A DNA stretch of 64,000 nt, taken from assembly GCF_018531445.1 (NCBI RefSeq), contig NZ_JAHDTH010000013.1, positions 1-64,000 of the forward strand, read 5' to 3'. The notes beneath the pieces were generated by a model that was not told the DNA's origin, ran no database searches, and saw only the letters and a list, made by a program, of their open reading frames with translations. The position numbers and the translations under genes were made by a program. Shown here piece by piece: positions 17,044 through 27,492 of the stretch. Position 1 is the first letter of the stretch. The number at the start of each line of letters is the position of its first letter. The stretch is from Pseudonocardia lacus. GTDB taxonomy: Bacteria > Actinomycetota > Actinomycetes > Mycobacteriales > Pseudonocardiaceae.

Positions 17044-18249
17044 CTACGTGCGCGCCGGCGCCGCCATCGCGGTCCGATCGGCCAGAACGGCGTCGAGGTC
17101 GACCGGGGAGCCCGCGACCGCCCCGGCGACGAGCCGGTTCACCGCGGGGAGCACCGCCAGCCGCAGCGCCAGGCGCCGCAGCCGCAGCCGGCCGGGCGTC
17201 CGCGGCAGGAACCACCGCATCCCCCGCCGCGCGTCGGCCTGGACCTCGGTCACCACCGGCCGCCACCGCGCCTCGTAGTCGGCCAGGCCCGCGGCCACCG
17301 TGCCGGCCGCGTCGAGCCGGTCGGCGAGCACGAGGGCGCCGGCCACCGCCAGCGACGCGCCCTGCCCGGCCAGCAGCGACACCGCGTGCGCCGCGTCGCC
17401 CACCAGCACCACCCGCCTGCCCCTCCAGTGCGGGGCCACGACCTGCGCGACGGTGTCGTAATACATCCGCGGCGCGGGCGGGCAGAGTTCGAGCACCCGC
17501 GGGACGACCCAGCCCAGTGATCCGTACTCGGCGCGCACGGCGGCGCGCGGGTCGGCCGGCGGTGTCGGGTCGGTGCTGCGGTGCACGGTGAAGACCGCGA
17601 CCCGCCCGTCGCGCAGGCCGTACATGCCCACCATCCGGTCGACGGTGTCGGTCATGCAGAACCGATCCCGCACCGCGGCGTGAATCCCCGGGTCGTCGAC
17701 GGTGAACGCCGCCGTGTGGAACCCCAGGTGGCGCACCAGCCCCCGGTCCGGCCCGACGATCCGGCGCCGCGCTGCCGAGTGGATGCCGTCCGCGCCGACC
17801 ACCAGGTCGGCCTCGACCGCGGTGCCGTCGCCCAGGACGACCCGGGCCCCGTCGTCGCCGTCCTCGACGGCGGAGACCGCGCTGCCGTAGCGCACGTCGA
17901 CCCGGTCGGGCAGGTGCTCGGCCAGCACGGCCTCCAGGTCCGGGCGCATGATGCTGACCAGCTCGGCGCCCTGGGCCGCGGCGAACTTGGCGAACGGCAG
18001 CCCGGCCCGGCGCCGCCCCGCGGCGTCGAGGTAGGCCGCCTCGCTGACGCGGTAGCCGCGCTCGCGCACCGCGGGCAGCAGGCCGGTGAGCGCGGCCGCG
18101 CGGTGGCCCGGCCCGAAGAAATCGATCATGTAGCCCTGCGGGCGCGGGCCGGGGGCGCGCTCCAGCACGACGACGTCGTCCCCGCGCGCGGCGAACCGTC
18201 CGGCGGCCGCCAGCCCCGCGATCCCGGCCCCGCAGATCACGACCTTCAT
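17044..18249 (-). CDS. FAD-dependent monooxygenase
   Basis: Group A flavin monooxygenase of 401 residues. 'VVICGAGIAGLAAAGRFAARG' binds FAD, 'LVVGADGIHSAARR' is the DG motif, 'RVVLVGDAAHAVSLLAGQGASLAVAGA' the GD motif. The 'GYMIDFFGPGH' stretch is typical of TetX/kynurenine-3-monooxygenase-like enzymes acting on bulky aromatics or polyketides. ATG 18249 overlaps the TetR stop (ATGA). Regulated with it by the operator upstream of tetR; the natural substrate or an inhibitor of it is the probable TetR ligand (inference). Confidence 0.9.
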   Translation of the reverse strand: MKVVICGAGIAGLAAAGRFAARGDDVVVLERAPGPRPQGYMIDFFGPGHRAAALTGLLPAVRERGYRVSEAAYLDAAGRRRAGLPFAKFAAAQGAELVSIMRPDLEAVLAEHLPDRVDVRYGSAVSAVEDGDDGARVVLGDGTAVEADLVVGADGIHSAARRRIVGPDRGLVRHLGFHTAAFTVDDPGIHAAVRDRFCMTDTVDRMVGMYGLRDGRVAVFTVHRSTDPTPPADPRAAVRAEYGSLGWVVPRVLELCPPAPRMYYDTVAQVVAPHWRGRRVVLVGDAAHAVSLLAGQGASLAVAGALVLADRLDAAGTVAAGLADYEARWRPVVTEVQADARRGMRWFLPRTPGRLRLRRLALRLAVLPAVNRLVAGAVAGSPVDLDAVLADRTAMAAPART

Positions 18250-18839
18250 CCCCGTCCTCCTTCCGTGGGCGCGGACGGACCCGCTCCGACCACGCGGTGC
18301 AGCACCGGCCCGACCGCGGCGGCGGTCAGCGCCGGGTCGAGGGCCCGGTGCAGCAGCAGCCCGTCGACGGCGCCGGCCAGCACCGCCGCCGTGCGCTCCG
18401 GCTCCGCCGTGCCGCACCGGCGCAGCCAGCGGGCGGTGCGTCCGCGGAACTCGGCGATGACGGCCCCGACCCGGGCCCCGAGGTCGGCGTCGCGCGCCGC
18501 GGCGAGGTAGGTCTCCAGGAACACCAGCGAGACCGGGTCGGTACCGGTGTGCGCGTCCAGCGCCCCGAGCAGCAGCCGCAGCCCCTCGTCGGCGTCGGCG
18601 GCCCGCTCCATCGGCTCGGCGGCCCGCTCGGCCACCTCGCGCATCAGCCCGAGCGCGGCCTCGCGCAGCAGCGCCTCGACCGAGGGGAAGTGGTAGTGCA
18701 CCAGGCCGGCGCCGACGCCCGCCCGCTCGGCGACACCGCGGGTGGTCACCGCCCGCCAGCCGGTCTCGGCGATCAGTTCGACCGCCGCACGGCGCAGTCG
18801 GCGGCGGACCTGCTCGCCCTTCTCCGCAGCGGTGGCCAT
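18246..18839 (-). CDS. TetR-family transcriptional regulator
   Basis: Repressor of 197 residues. N-terminal helix-turn-helix about 10-60 ('RLRRAAVELIAETGWRAVTTRGVAERAGVGAGLVHYHFPSVEALL'-like run, the family signature), followed by an all-helical ligand-binding domain with a TetR_C-type C-terminal part. Start ATG 18839 with GGGAGG 5 nt upstream. First gene of a TetR-monooxygenase-MFS operon, with an excellent inverted repeat 11-49 bases before the start, so autoregulation of the whole operon is likely. Confidence 0.93.
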   Translation of the reverse strand: MATAAEKGEQVRRRLRRAAVELIAETGWRAVTTRGVAERAGVGAGLVHYHFPSVEALLREAALGLMREVAERAAEPMERAADADEGLRLLLGALDAHTGTDPVSLVFLETYLAAARDADLGARVGAVIAEFRGRTARWLRRCGTAEPERTAAVLAGAVDGLLLHRALDPALTAAAVGPVLHRVVGAGPSAPTEGGRG

Positions 18840-18849
18840 GCGCGCCTCC

Positions 18850-18888
18850 CGATATTGGGCGTTCGCCTTGTGCGGATGCCCAATATCG
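18850..18888. promoter_or_regulatory. TetR operator: 11-bp inverted repeat
   Basis: CGATATTGGGC and GCCCAATATCG, perfect 11-base arms 17 bp apart, lie between the tetR start and the SnoaL-like gene. The AT-rich ATATT in an otherwise GC-rich gap makes this stand out. The TetR ribosome site (GGGAGG) begins right beside the left arm, so bound repressor would block transcription of the operon. Confidence 0.75.
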
Positions 18889-18930
18889 ACGGTACACGCC
18901 GACCCGGCCCGGGTCGACCGGGGCGTCAGG

Positions 18931-19443
18931 TCACGGCAGCGGGCGCCGGTAGGACGGGTCGGTGCGGTCCCGCGCCCCCGGCCGCCCGTTCGCACCCGGC
19001 TCCACCGGCGCCCCGGCCACCGGGTCGAACCGCTCGGAGTCGTGCACCACCACCCGCTCCAGGACCCGCCACCGCCCGTCGCGCCTCTCCAGCTGGTCGA
19101 CGTAGCGCAGGTTGAGGACGTAGTCGGCGGCCGGGGCCTCGGCGGTGGCCGCGATCCGGTGGTAGGCGCGCGTGTAGGACTCCATCCACGCCCGGTCGCC
19201 GTCGACCTCGACGAGCTGGTTGGCGGTGAAGTGCGTGGTCGAGGCGAGCAGCGGCAGCATCCGGGCCAGCCAGGCCACGAACTCCTCCACCCCGCCGACG
19301 AACGAGCCGTGGTCGTCCACGGCCTCCGGGTGGTAGCAGGACCTCAGCAGGTCCCAGTCCATCCGGTCCACCGCCCGGCAGTAGCGCAGGTGCACCTCCT
19401 TGATCGCCGCCTCGTCGAGCAGGCGCCGCAGCCCGTCGGTCAC
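18931..19443 (-). CDS. SnoaL-like/NTF2-fold protein
   Basis: About 170 residues of the NTF2/SnoaL-like 'polyketide cyclase or ring-hydroxylating dioxygenase beta subunit' fold. Signs: 'LLDEAAIKEVHLRYCRAVDRMDWDLLRSCYHPEAVDDHGSFVGGV', 'TTHFTANQLVEVDGDRAWMESYTRAYHR' and 'NLRYVDQLERRDGRWRVLERVVV'. Such stand-alone proteins often isomerise or dehydrate small polar substrates; no specific role can be assigned. Start GTG 19443, preceded by GGGGGTGG. Upstream of the tetR operon but separated by the operator. Confidence 0.82.
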   Translation of the reverse strand: MTDGLRRLLDEAAIKEVHLRYCRAVDRMDWDLLRSCYHPEAVDDHGSFVGGVEEFVAWLARMLPLLASTTHFTANQLVEVDGDRAWMESYTRAYHRIAATAEAPAADYVLNLRYVDQLERRDGRWRVLERVVVHDSERFDPVAGAPVEPGANGRPGARDRTDPSYRRPLP

Positions 19444-19631
19444 ACGACCACCCCCGGTGCCGACCGTGCCCGGGTCCGCGCCGGCGGGCAACGGCTCTTC
19501 CCACTGCACGGGCAACACCGGGCAACACCGGGCGGGCAACACCGCGGGCAACGACCTGACCGGCGAAAGCGCGGGCGATTCACCCGCGGCCGACCTGGCG
19601 GCCACCGGTCGTGGTCGGGTACGCAGGACCG

Positions 19632-21161
19632 GTGGCGACCACTGTGCGTGAGACCGAGCGGAAGTACGACCTCGACGAGGGCACCGAGCTGCCGCGCTGG
19701 TCCGACGTCCCCGGCCTGCACCACGCCGACGAGCCCGAGGAGCACCTCCTCGAAGCGGTGTACTTCGACACCGCCGACCTCGATCTCGCCGCGGCCGGGA
19801 TCACCCTGCGCCGCCGCCGTGGCGGCACCGACCGCGGCTGGCACCTCAAGCTGCCGGCCGGTCCGGACAGCCGCGACGAGGTCCGGGTCGGGTTCGCCCG
19901 CGGCGAGGCCAACCGCCGCAACCCGCAGCCCCCGGCCGAGCTCGTCGCGCTGACCCGGGCCTTCACCCGCGGCCGGGAGCTGCTGGCCGTCGCCGAGCTG
20001 ACCACCGTGCGCCGGCAGTGGCGGCTCACCGACGACGCGGGCCGCGGGCTGGTCGAGGTCGTCGACGACCGGGTCACCGCCCGCACCCTGGGCGCGAGCA
20101 CCGGCTCGACCAGCTGGCGCGAGGCCGAGGTCGAGCTGGCCGAGCACGGCGACGACGCGCTGCTCGACCGCCTGGAGAAGCGGCTGCGCAAGGCCGGCAT
20201 CCGCCGGTCGCGGGCACCGTCCAAGCTGGCCCGCGTGCTGGGCGACCGGGTGCCGGCGCCCGTGCGCCCCCCGCGGCTGCGGCGCCGCTCCACCCTGGGC
20301 GACGTCGTGCTGGCCTACCTGCACGAGCAGGGGGCCGTGATCCGGGCCTACGACCCCGCCGTGCGCCGCGACCTGCCCGACGCCGTGCACCAGATGCGGG
20401 TGGCCACCCGGCGCATGCGCAGCGCCCTGCAGGCGTACGGGCGGGTCGTCGACCGCGACCGGACGCGCGAGCTGGGCGACGAGCTGAAGTGGCTGGCCGC
20501 CGTGCTGGGCGCCTCCCGCGACCTCGAGGTGCTGGAGGCGCGCATCACCGACGCCCTCGACGGGGTCCCCGACGAGCTCGTCCTGGGACCGGTGCGCGCC
20601 CAGGTGACCCGGTACTTCGCCGGCCGCCGAGCCACCGCCCACGACGAGCTGGTCGCCGCCCTGGACGGTGAGCGCTACCTGGCCCTGCTCGCCGCGATCG
20701 ACGCGCTGCTCGCCGAGCCCCCGCTGACCGGCGCGGCCGACGAGCCCGCGCGCGAGGGCCTCGGGCGGATCGTGCGCCGCAACCACCGCCGCGTCGCCGA
20801 CCACGTCCGCGGCGCCGAGGAGCTGGCCCTGGGCGCGGAGCGCGACACCGAGTTGCACGACGCCCGCAAGGCCGCCAAGCGCCTGCGCTACGCCACCGAG
20901 GCGGCCGCGCCGGTGCTCGGCAAGCCGGCCCGCACCCTGATCTCGCGCACCAGGCAGGTCCAGGAGCTGCTCGGCGACCACCAGGACGCGATCGTCGCGC
21001 TCCCGGTGCTGCGCGAGCTCGGCGCCGCGGCCCACGCCGAGGGCACCAACGGCTTCACCTTCGGCCTGCTCTACGAGCGCGAGCACTCCCACCTGCCCGA
21101 CTCCGCGCTCGGTCCGGCGTGGGAGCGGCTGAGCGAGGCCGCGCGCGCCGTGGCCCGGTAG
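19632..21161 (+). CDS. CYTH and CHAD domain-containing protein
   Basis: 509 residues. N-terminal CYTH domain (about 1-200) opens with the signature ExExK as 'ETERKYDL' and continues with 'EAVYFDTADLDLAAAGITLRRRRGG', typical of triphosphate tunnel enzymes hydrolysing tripolyphosphate or nucleoside triphosphates. C-terminal CHAD domain (about 220-500) has 'DAVHQMRVATRRMRSALQAYG' and 'ELHDARKAAKRLRYATE' histidine-containing helices that bind polyphosphate. Expected role: polyphosphate-linked metabolism, possibly on polyP granules. GTG 19632 was chosen because TACGCA at 19620-19625 would make the transcript leaderless and the CYTH motif follows directly; no ribosome site is seen. Confidence 0.92.
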   Translation: MATTVRETERKYDLDEGTELPRWSDVPGLHHADEPEEHLLEAVYFDTADLDLAAAGITLRRRRGGTDRGWHLKLPAGPDSRDEVRVGFARGEANRRNPQPPAELVALTRAFTRGRELLAVAELTTVRRQWRLTDDAGRGLVEVVDDRVTARTLGASTGSTSWREAEVELAEHGDDALLDRLEKRLRKAGIRRSRAPSKLARVLGDRVPAPVRPPRLRRRSTLGDVVLAYLHEQGAVIRAYDPAVRRDLPDAVHQMRVATRRMRSALQAYGRVVDRDRTRELGDELKWLAAVLGASRDLEVLEARITDALDGVPDELVLGPVRAQVTRYFAGRRATAHDELVAALDGERYLALLAAIDALLAEPPLTGAADEPAREGLGRIVRRNHRRVADHVRGAEELALGAERDTELHDARKAAKRLRYATEAAAPVLGKPARTLISRTRQVQELLGDHQDAIVALPVLRELGAAAHAEGTNGFTFGLLYEREHSHLPDSALGPAWERLSEAARAVAR

Positions 21162-21241
21162 CCGGACGTCGCACGACCGCTGCCTGGTGACCACCGTCAC
21201 CGCCCGATCGGCGGCGGCGCGGGGCTCCATCGCGGAGGATC

Positions 21242-21269
21242 TTGACAGGTGATTACCCGCTGGTAGCGT
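21242..21269 (+). promoter_or_regulatory. Near-consensus housekeeping promoter
   Basis: TTGACA (21242-21247), a 16-bp spacer and TAGCGT (21264-21269), giving a leader of about 55 nt before the glycosyltransferase start. The leader carries ACTGAATTCCAGT (4-bp arms) and a direct repeat CCAGTA, AT-rich for this genome. It is the best promoter match in the window. Confidence 0.75.
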
Positions 21270-21329
21270 CACCGTCCAGTAGAACTGAATTCCAGTATCA
21301 CCGCTGGTGCCGACGGGAGTCCGACCTTC

Positions 21330-22561
21330 GTGCGCATCGCGTTGCTGTCCTACCGCAGCAAGAACCACTCCGGCGGCCAGGGCGTGTACGTGCGGCAGCT
21401 CAGCCGCGGCCTGGCCGAGCTCGGCCACCACGTCGAAGTGTTCTCCGGCCAGCCCTACCCCGAGGGGCTGGACCCACGCGTGCGGCTGACCCGGGTGCCC
21501 AGCCTGGACGTGTTCGGTCGGCCCGACGCCCCCCGGCTGCCGCCGCTGCGCGAGCTGCGTTCGGCCGCCGACGTGCTCGAATACCTCACCACCGCCTCCG
21601 GGTGCTTCGCCGAGCCACTGGCGTTCGGCGCCCGCATCGCCCGCCTGCTGCGCGACCGGGTCGACGACTTCGACGTCGTGCACGACAATCAGTCCCTCGG
21701 CTACGGGCTGCTGTCCCTGCGCCGGCGCGGCTTCCCCGTCGTGGCCACGATCCACCACCCGATCAGCCGCGACCGCCGCATCGCGGTGGCCGCCGCGCCC
21801 CGGCGCAAGAAGCTGCCGCTGGCCCGCTGGTACGGGTTCGTGCCGATGCAGGCCCGGGTCGCGCGCCGGCTGCCGGTGATCGTCGGGGTCTCCGAAGCCG
21901 CGGCCGCCGACACCGTCCAGGACTTCCGCGTCGACCCGGCCCGCATCCGGGTCGTGCCGCTGGGCGTGGACGTCGACCTGTTCGCGCCGGCCGGGCCGCG
22001 CGCGCCCGGCCGGATCGTCGCGGTGGCCAGCGCCGATCACCCGCTCAAGGGGATCGACCACCTGCTGGACGCGGTGGCGAAGCTGCGCGCCGACCGCGAC
22101 GTCGAACTGCACCTGGTCAGCACGCTCACCCCGGACGGCCCGACCGAGCGGCGGATCGCCGCGCTGGGCATCGGCGACTGCGTGCACGTACGCAGCGGCC
22201 TCACCGACGCCGAGCTGGCCGCGCTGCTGGCCTCGGCCGAGGTCATGTGCGTGCCCTCGCGGTACGAGGGGTTCTCGCTGCCGACGGTGGAGGCCATGGC
22301 CTGCGGCACGCCGGTGGTGGCCAGCCGCGCCGGGGCGCTGCCCGAGGTCGTCGGCCCGGACGACGGCTGCGGGCTGCTGGTCCCGCCGGGCGACATCGAC
22401 GCGCTCACCGCGGCGCTGGCGCGGGTGCTCGGCTCGACCGCGGAGCGCGACCGGCTCGGTGCCGCCGGGCGGGCGCGGGCGAGCGAGCGGTTCAGCTGGA
22501 CCGCCGTCGCCCGGGCCACCGAGGACGCCTACCGCGAGGCCGTCGCCGCGACGGGGCGCCC

Positions 22562-22568
<7 letters not shown>
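21330..22568 (+). CDS. Glycosyltransferase family 4
   Basis: GT-B fold retaining glycosyltransferase, 412 residues. N-terminal acceptor domain 'SGGQGVYVRQLSRGLAELGHHVEVFSG'; donor domain with 'VSEAAAADTVQDFRVDPARIRVVPLGVDVDLF' and the EX7E motif in 'SRYEGFSLPTVEAMACGTPVVASR'. Start GTG 21330 with GGGAG about 11 nt upstream. First gene of a four-gene operon in which each downstream gene overlaps the previous one. Donor and acceptor sugars are unknown; the companions (two methyltransferases and an alpha/alpha-barrel protein) suggest assembly of a methylated glycoconjugate (inference). Confidence 0.9.
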
Positions 22569-25076
<2,508 letters not shown>

Positions 25077-25199
25077 GTGGCGGCCCGGGTCGGTCACAGC
25101 GTTGCGGACTGTGACGAGGCACTCATCCCCGGATCGCCCCTCGGGGCTGTGTGCTCATCCCGGCGAGACGTCCGACGTCCTACGGTCAGGAGCGTGTCC

Positions 25200-25598
25200 A
25201 TGAACGACCGTCTCGAGATCGTGCGCTTCACCGGGGGTGAGCACGACGGCCTGGTCGTCGAGGCGCCCCCGCACGTCGCCGAGCGCCTGCACGCGACGAG
25301 GTTCGAGGTCCTGGCCACCGGCCGGCTCTACGACCTGACCGACCAGTGCCGCATCCCCGGCGCCCGCGCGATCACCCCGCCCACCGCCCCTGCGACCACG
25401 AAGCCCGCGGCGGAGCCGATGCCGGCCGCCGTGATCCCCTCGCCGACGCCTTCCCCCGAGCAGCCGGCGACGTCGGTGGCGGAGCCGGTGGCCCCGGCCG
25501 ACGTGCCCCTCCGGGAGCCCGCGCCCGCCGCGCAGCGGCGCGCCGTGCCCGCGGTCCCGACGATGCCGGTGTTCCAGCCGGGCCGCCCCACGGGCTGA
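25200..25598 (+). CDS. Hypothetical protein with Pro/Ala-rich tail
   Basis: 132 residues, not recognised. The first 55 residues ('MNDRLEIVRFTGGEHDGLVVEAPPHVAERLH', 'LYDLTDQCRIPG') look like a small globular domain; residues 58-132 are a Pro/Ala/Thr/Val-rich low-complexity segment. Start ATG 25200 has AGGAG 7 nt upstream; the in-frame GTG 25194 is too close to it. TACGGT at 25181-25186 is a probable -10 box. Convergent with the ROK kinase gene. Confidence 0.65.
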   Translation: MNDRLEIVRFTGGEHDGLVVEAPPHVAERLHATRFEVLATGRLYDLTDQCRIPGARAITPPTAPATTKPAAEPMPAAVIPSPTPSPEQPATSVAEPVAPADVPLREPAPAAQRRAVPAVPTMPVFQPGRPTG

Positions 25599-25646
25599 GC
25601 CGGTCCGGCGGCGGTGAGCCGGGCCATCCACCGGGAGTCCGGCTCA
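25596..25646. terminator. Inverted repeat spanning both convergent stop codons
   Basis: TGAGCCGG at 25596-25603 contains the stop of the hypothetical gene and CCGGCTCA at 25639-25646 contains the stop of the ROK kinase on the other strand; further GC-rich pairing (CCGGC/GCCGG) lies inside. A shared bidirectional terminator is likely. Confidence 0.5.
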
Positions 25647-26561
25647 GGGGGCGGGCGGCGCTGCGAGCGCCCGCTCGGCCAGCACCAGTGCCCCGGCCGG
25701 ACCGGCCATCCCACCCAGGCCCGCCGGCACGACGAAGTCCTCGGCGCCGTGCTCGGCCAGCGCGCCGTAGCCGCCCATGGCCTCGCCCAGCCGCGAGCGC
25801 ACCAGCGGGAGCAGCCCGGCCATCATGGCGATGCCGCCGCCCACCACCACCCGCTGCGGGGACAGCGTGTAGACCATGGTGCGCACGCCCTCGGCGAGGT
25901 AGCCGGCCTCCCACTCCAGCGCCTGGCGCAGGTCCTCGCCGTCGAGTTGCTCGGCGGGGCGACCGAACCGGTCGGCGACCGCCGGGCCGCCGGCCATCCC
26001 CTCCAGGCAGTCGCCGTGGAAGGGGCAGCGCCCGGGGAAGTCGTCGCCGGGCTGGCGCGGGACGCTGATGTGACCCATCTCGGCGTGCCCCAGCCCGGTG
26101 GGCAGGCGCCCGTCGAGCACCGCGGCGGCCCCGATCCCGGTGCCCACCGTCAGGTAGACGAACGTGTCCACGCCGCGCGCCGCGCCCCAGCGGCCCTCCC
26201 CCAGCGCCGCTCCGGCCACGTCGGTGTCGAAGCCGACCGGCACGTCGAGCGCGGCGCGGACGGTCCCGACCAGGTCCACGTCGCGCCAGCCCGGCTTGGG
26301 GCTGGCGGTGATGCGGCCGTAGTCGGGGTGCTCGCGGCGCAGCTCCACCGGCCCGAACGAGGCGATGCCGACCGCGGCGGGCGCGGGGGCCCCGGCGAAG
26401 AACGCGAGGACATCGGCGAGCGTCGACTCCGGGTCGCGGGTCGGGATGCGGGTGGAGGCCACGACGTCGTCCGGGGACGAGCCCACCAGGCACACGACCT
26501 TGGTACCGCCGGCCTCGATCCCGCCGTAGCGGATCGGCTCGGTGCCCGACGAAAGGATCAC
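25644..26561 (-). CDS. ROK-family sugar kinase (fructokinase-like)
   Basis: About 305 residues. ATP-binding 'GGIEAGGTKVVC' near the N-terminus, catalytic Asp in 'GFDTDVAGAALGEGRWGAARG', 'VGTGIGAAAVLDGRL', and the ROK zinc site 'HAEMGHISVPRQ...CPFHGDCLEGMAGGPA' (His plus three Cys-type ligands). The DxGxTK-to-EAGGTK form is characteristic of bacterial fructo-/mannokinases. Start: TACCGT at 26569-26574 on the minus strand would start the mRNA at about 26562, so GTG 26561 as a leaderless start is preferred; GTG 26570 is in frame upstream. Divergent from the rhodanese gene. Confidence 0.88.
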   Translation of the reverse strand: MILSSGTEPIRYGGIEAGGTKVVCLVGSSPDDVVASTRIPTRDPESTLADVLAFFAGAPAPAAVGIASFGPVELRREHPDYGRITASPKPGWRDVDLVGTVRAALDVPVGFDTDVAGAALGEGRWGAARGVDTFVYLTVGTGIGAAAVLDGRLPTGLGHAEMGHISVPRQPGDDFPGRCPFHGDCLEGMAGGPAVADRFGRPAEQLDGEDLRQALEWEAGYLAEGVRTMVYTLSPQRVVVGGGIAMMAGLLPLVRSRLGEAMGGYGALAEHGAEDFVVPAGLGGMAGPAGALVLAERALAAPPAP

Positions 26562-26609
26562 CGGGCGCACGGTAGTCCCCGTCGCCCCCGCCGCACTAAC
26601 GTCGACGGC

Positions 26610-27482
26610 GTGCCGATCCCCCCGCTGATCACGGCCGACGACCTCGCCGCCCTGCTCGCCACGCCCGCCGCGGACGTCCGGGTGGTCGACGCCACGACCC
26701 GGCTGTCCCTCGGCGCCGACGGCGAGCCGTACTCCGTGGCACCGGGCCACGACGGCCACCTGGCGGAGCACGTGCCGGGCGCGGTGTTCGCCGACCTGCC
26801 CGGTGCGTTCTCCGACCCGGACGCCCGCTTCGCCTTCACCCTGCCCTCGGCCGAGCGGTTCGCCGCGGCGGCCGGGGCGCTGGGCATCGGCGACGGCACC
26901 CACGTCGTCGCCTACGACACCGGCGGCCGCGCCTGGGCCACCCGGCTGTGGTGGCTGCTGCGGGTCTTCGGCCACGACGCCGTCTCGGTGCTCGACGGCG
27001 GGCTGGCGGCGTGGAAGGCCGCGGGGCACCCGGTCGAGTCCGGCGAGGTGGACGTGCCGCCCGCGACGTTCACCCCGCGCCCGCGCCCCCACCTGGTCGC
27101 CAGCACCGACGAGGTGCGCGAGCTGAGCGCCGGGGGCGGCGGTGTCGTGGTCAACGCCCTCGACCCGGCCACCTTCCGCGGCGAGGCGGAGACGACCCCC
27201 TACTCGCGTCGCGGGCGCATCCCGGGCAGCCGCAACCTGCACCTGGTCACGCTGCTCGACCCGCGGACCGGCCGCTTCCTGGACGTGCCGGTGCTCGCGG
27301 AGAAGCTGCGCGAGGCCGGCCTCCTCGACGCGCAGCGCTCGGTGACCTACTGCGGCGGCGGGATCGCCGCGACCCTGCCCGCCTTCGCCGCGTTCCTGGT
27401 CAGCGGGGCCGAGGTGGCCGTCTACGACGGGTCGCTCTCGGAGTGGACGGCGGACCCGGCGCTGCCGGTCGAGACCGGCTGA
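26610..27482 (+). CDS. Thiosulfate/3-mercaptopyruvate sulfurtransferase (two rhodanese domains)
   Basis: 290 residues with two rhodanese domains. The N-terminal, non-catalytic domain has 'DDLAALLATPAADVRVVDATTRL', 'HVPGAVFADL' and 'YDTGGRAWATRLWWLLRVFGHDAVSVLDGGLAAW'; the C-terminal domain carries the active-site Cys in 'SVTYCGGGIAATLPAF', a CGGGIA-type loop, and 'AEVAVYDGSLSEWTADP'. Transfers sulfane sulfur, e.g. from 3-mercaptopyruvate or thiosulfate to a thiophilic acceptor; cytoplasmic. TAACGT at 26597-26602 lies directly ahead of GTG 26610, so translation is probably leaderless. Confidence 0.92.
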   Translation: MPIPPLITADDLAALLATPAADVRVVDATTRLSLGADGEPYSVAPGHDGHLAEHVPGAVFADLPGAFSDPDARFAFTLPSAERFAAAAGALGIGDGTHVVAYDTGGRAWATRLWWLLRVFGHDAVSVLDGGLAAWKAAGHPVESGEVDVPPATFTPRPRPHLVASTDEVRELSAGGGGVVVNALDPATFRGEAETTPYSRRGRIPGSRNLHLVTLLDPRTGRFLDVPVLAEKLREAGLLDAQRSVTYCGGGIAATLPAFAAFLVSGAEVAVYDGSLSEWTADPALPVETG

Positions 27483-27492
27483 GGGCCCCGAC

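Noticed and set aside
19508-19552. Short GGGCAACACC direct repeats before the CYTH-CHAD gene
   Set aside because: Four imperfect copies within 45 bp and outside the predicted promoter; simple low-complexity slippage is enough to explain them.
19440-22187. 915-codon minus-strand frame opposite the CYTH-CHAD and glycosyltransferase genes
   Set aside because: Antisense shadow; His/Gln/Arg-rich with no motif, whereas the plus strand shows ExExK and EX7E motifs.
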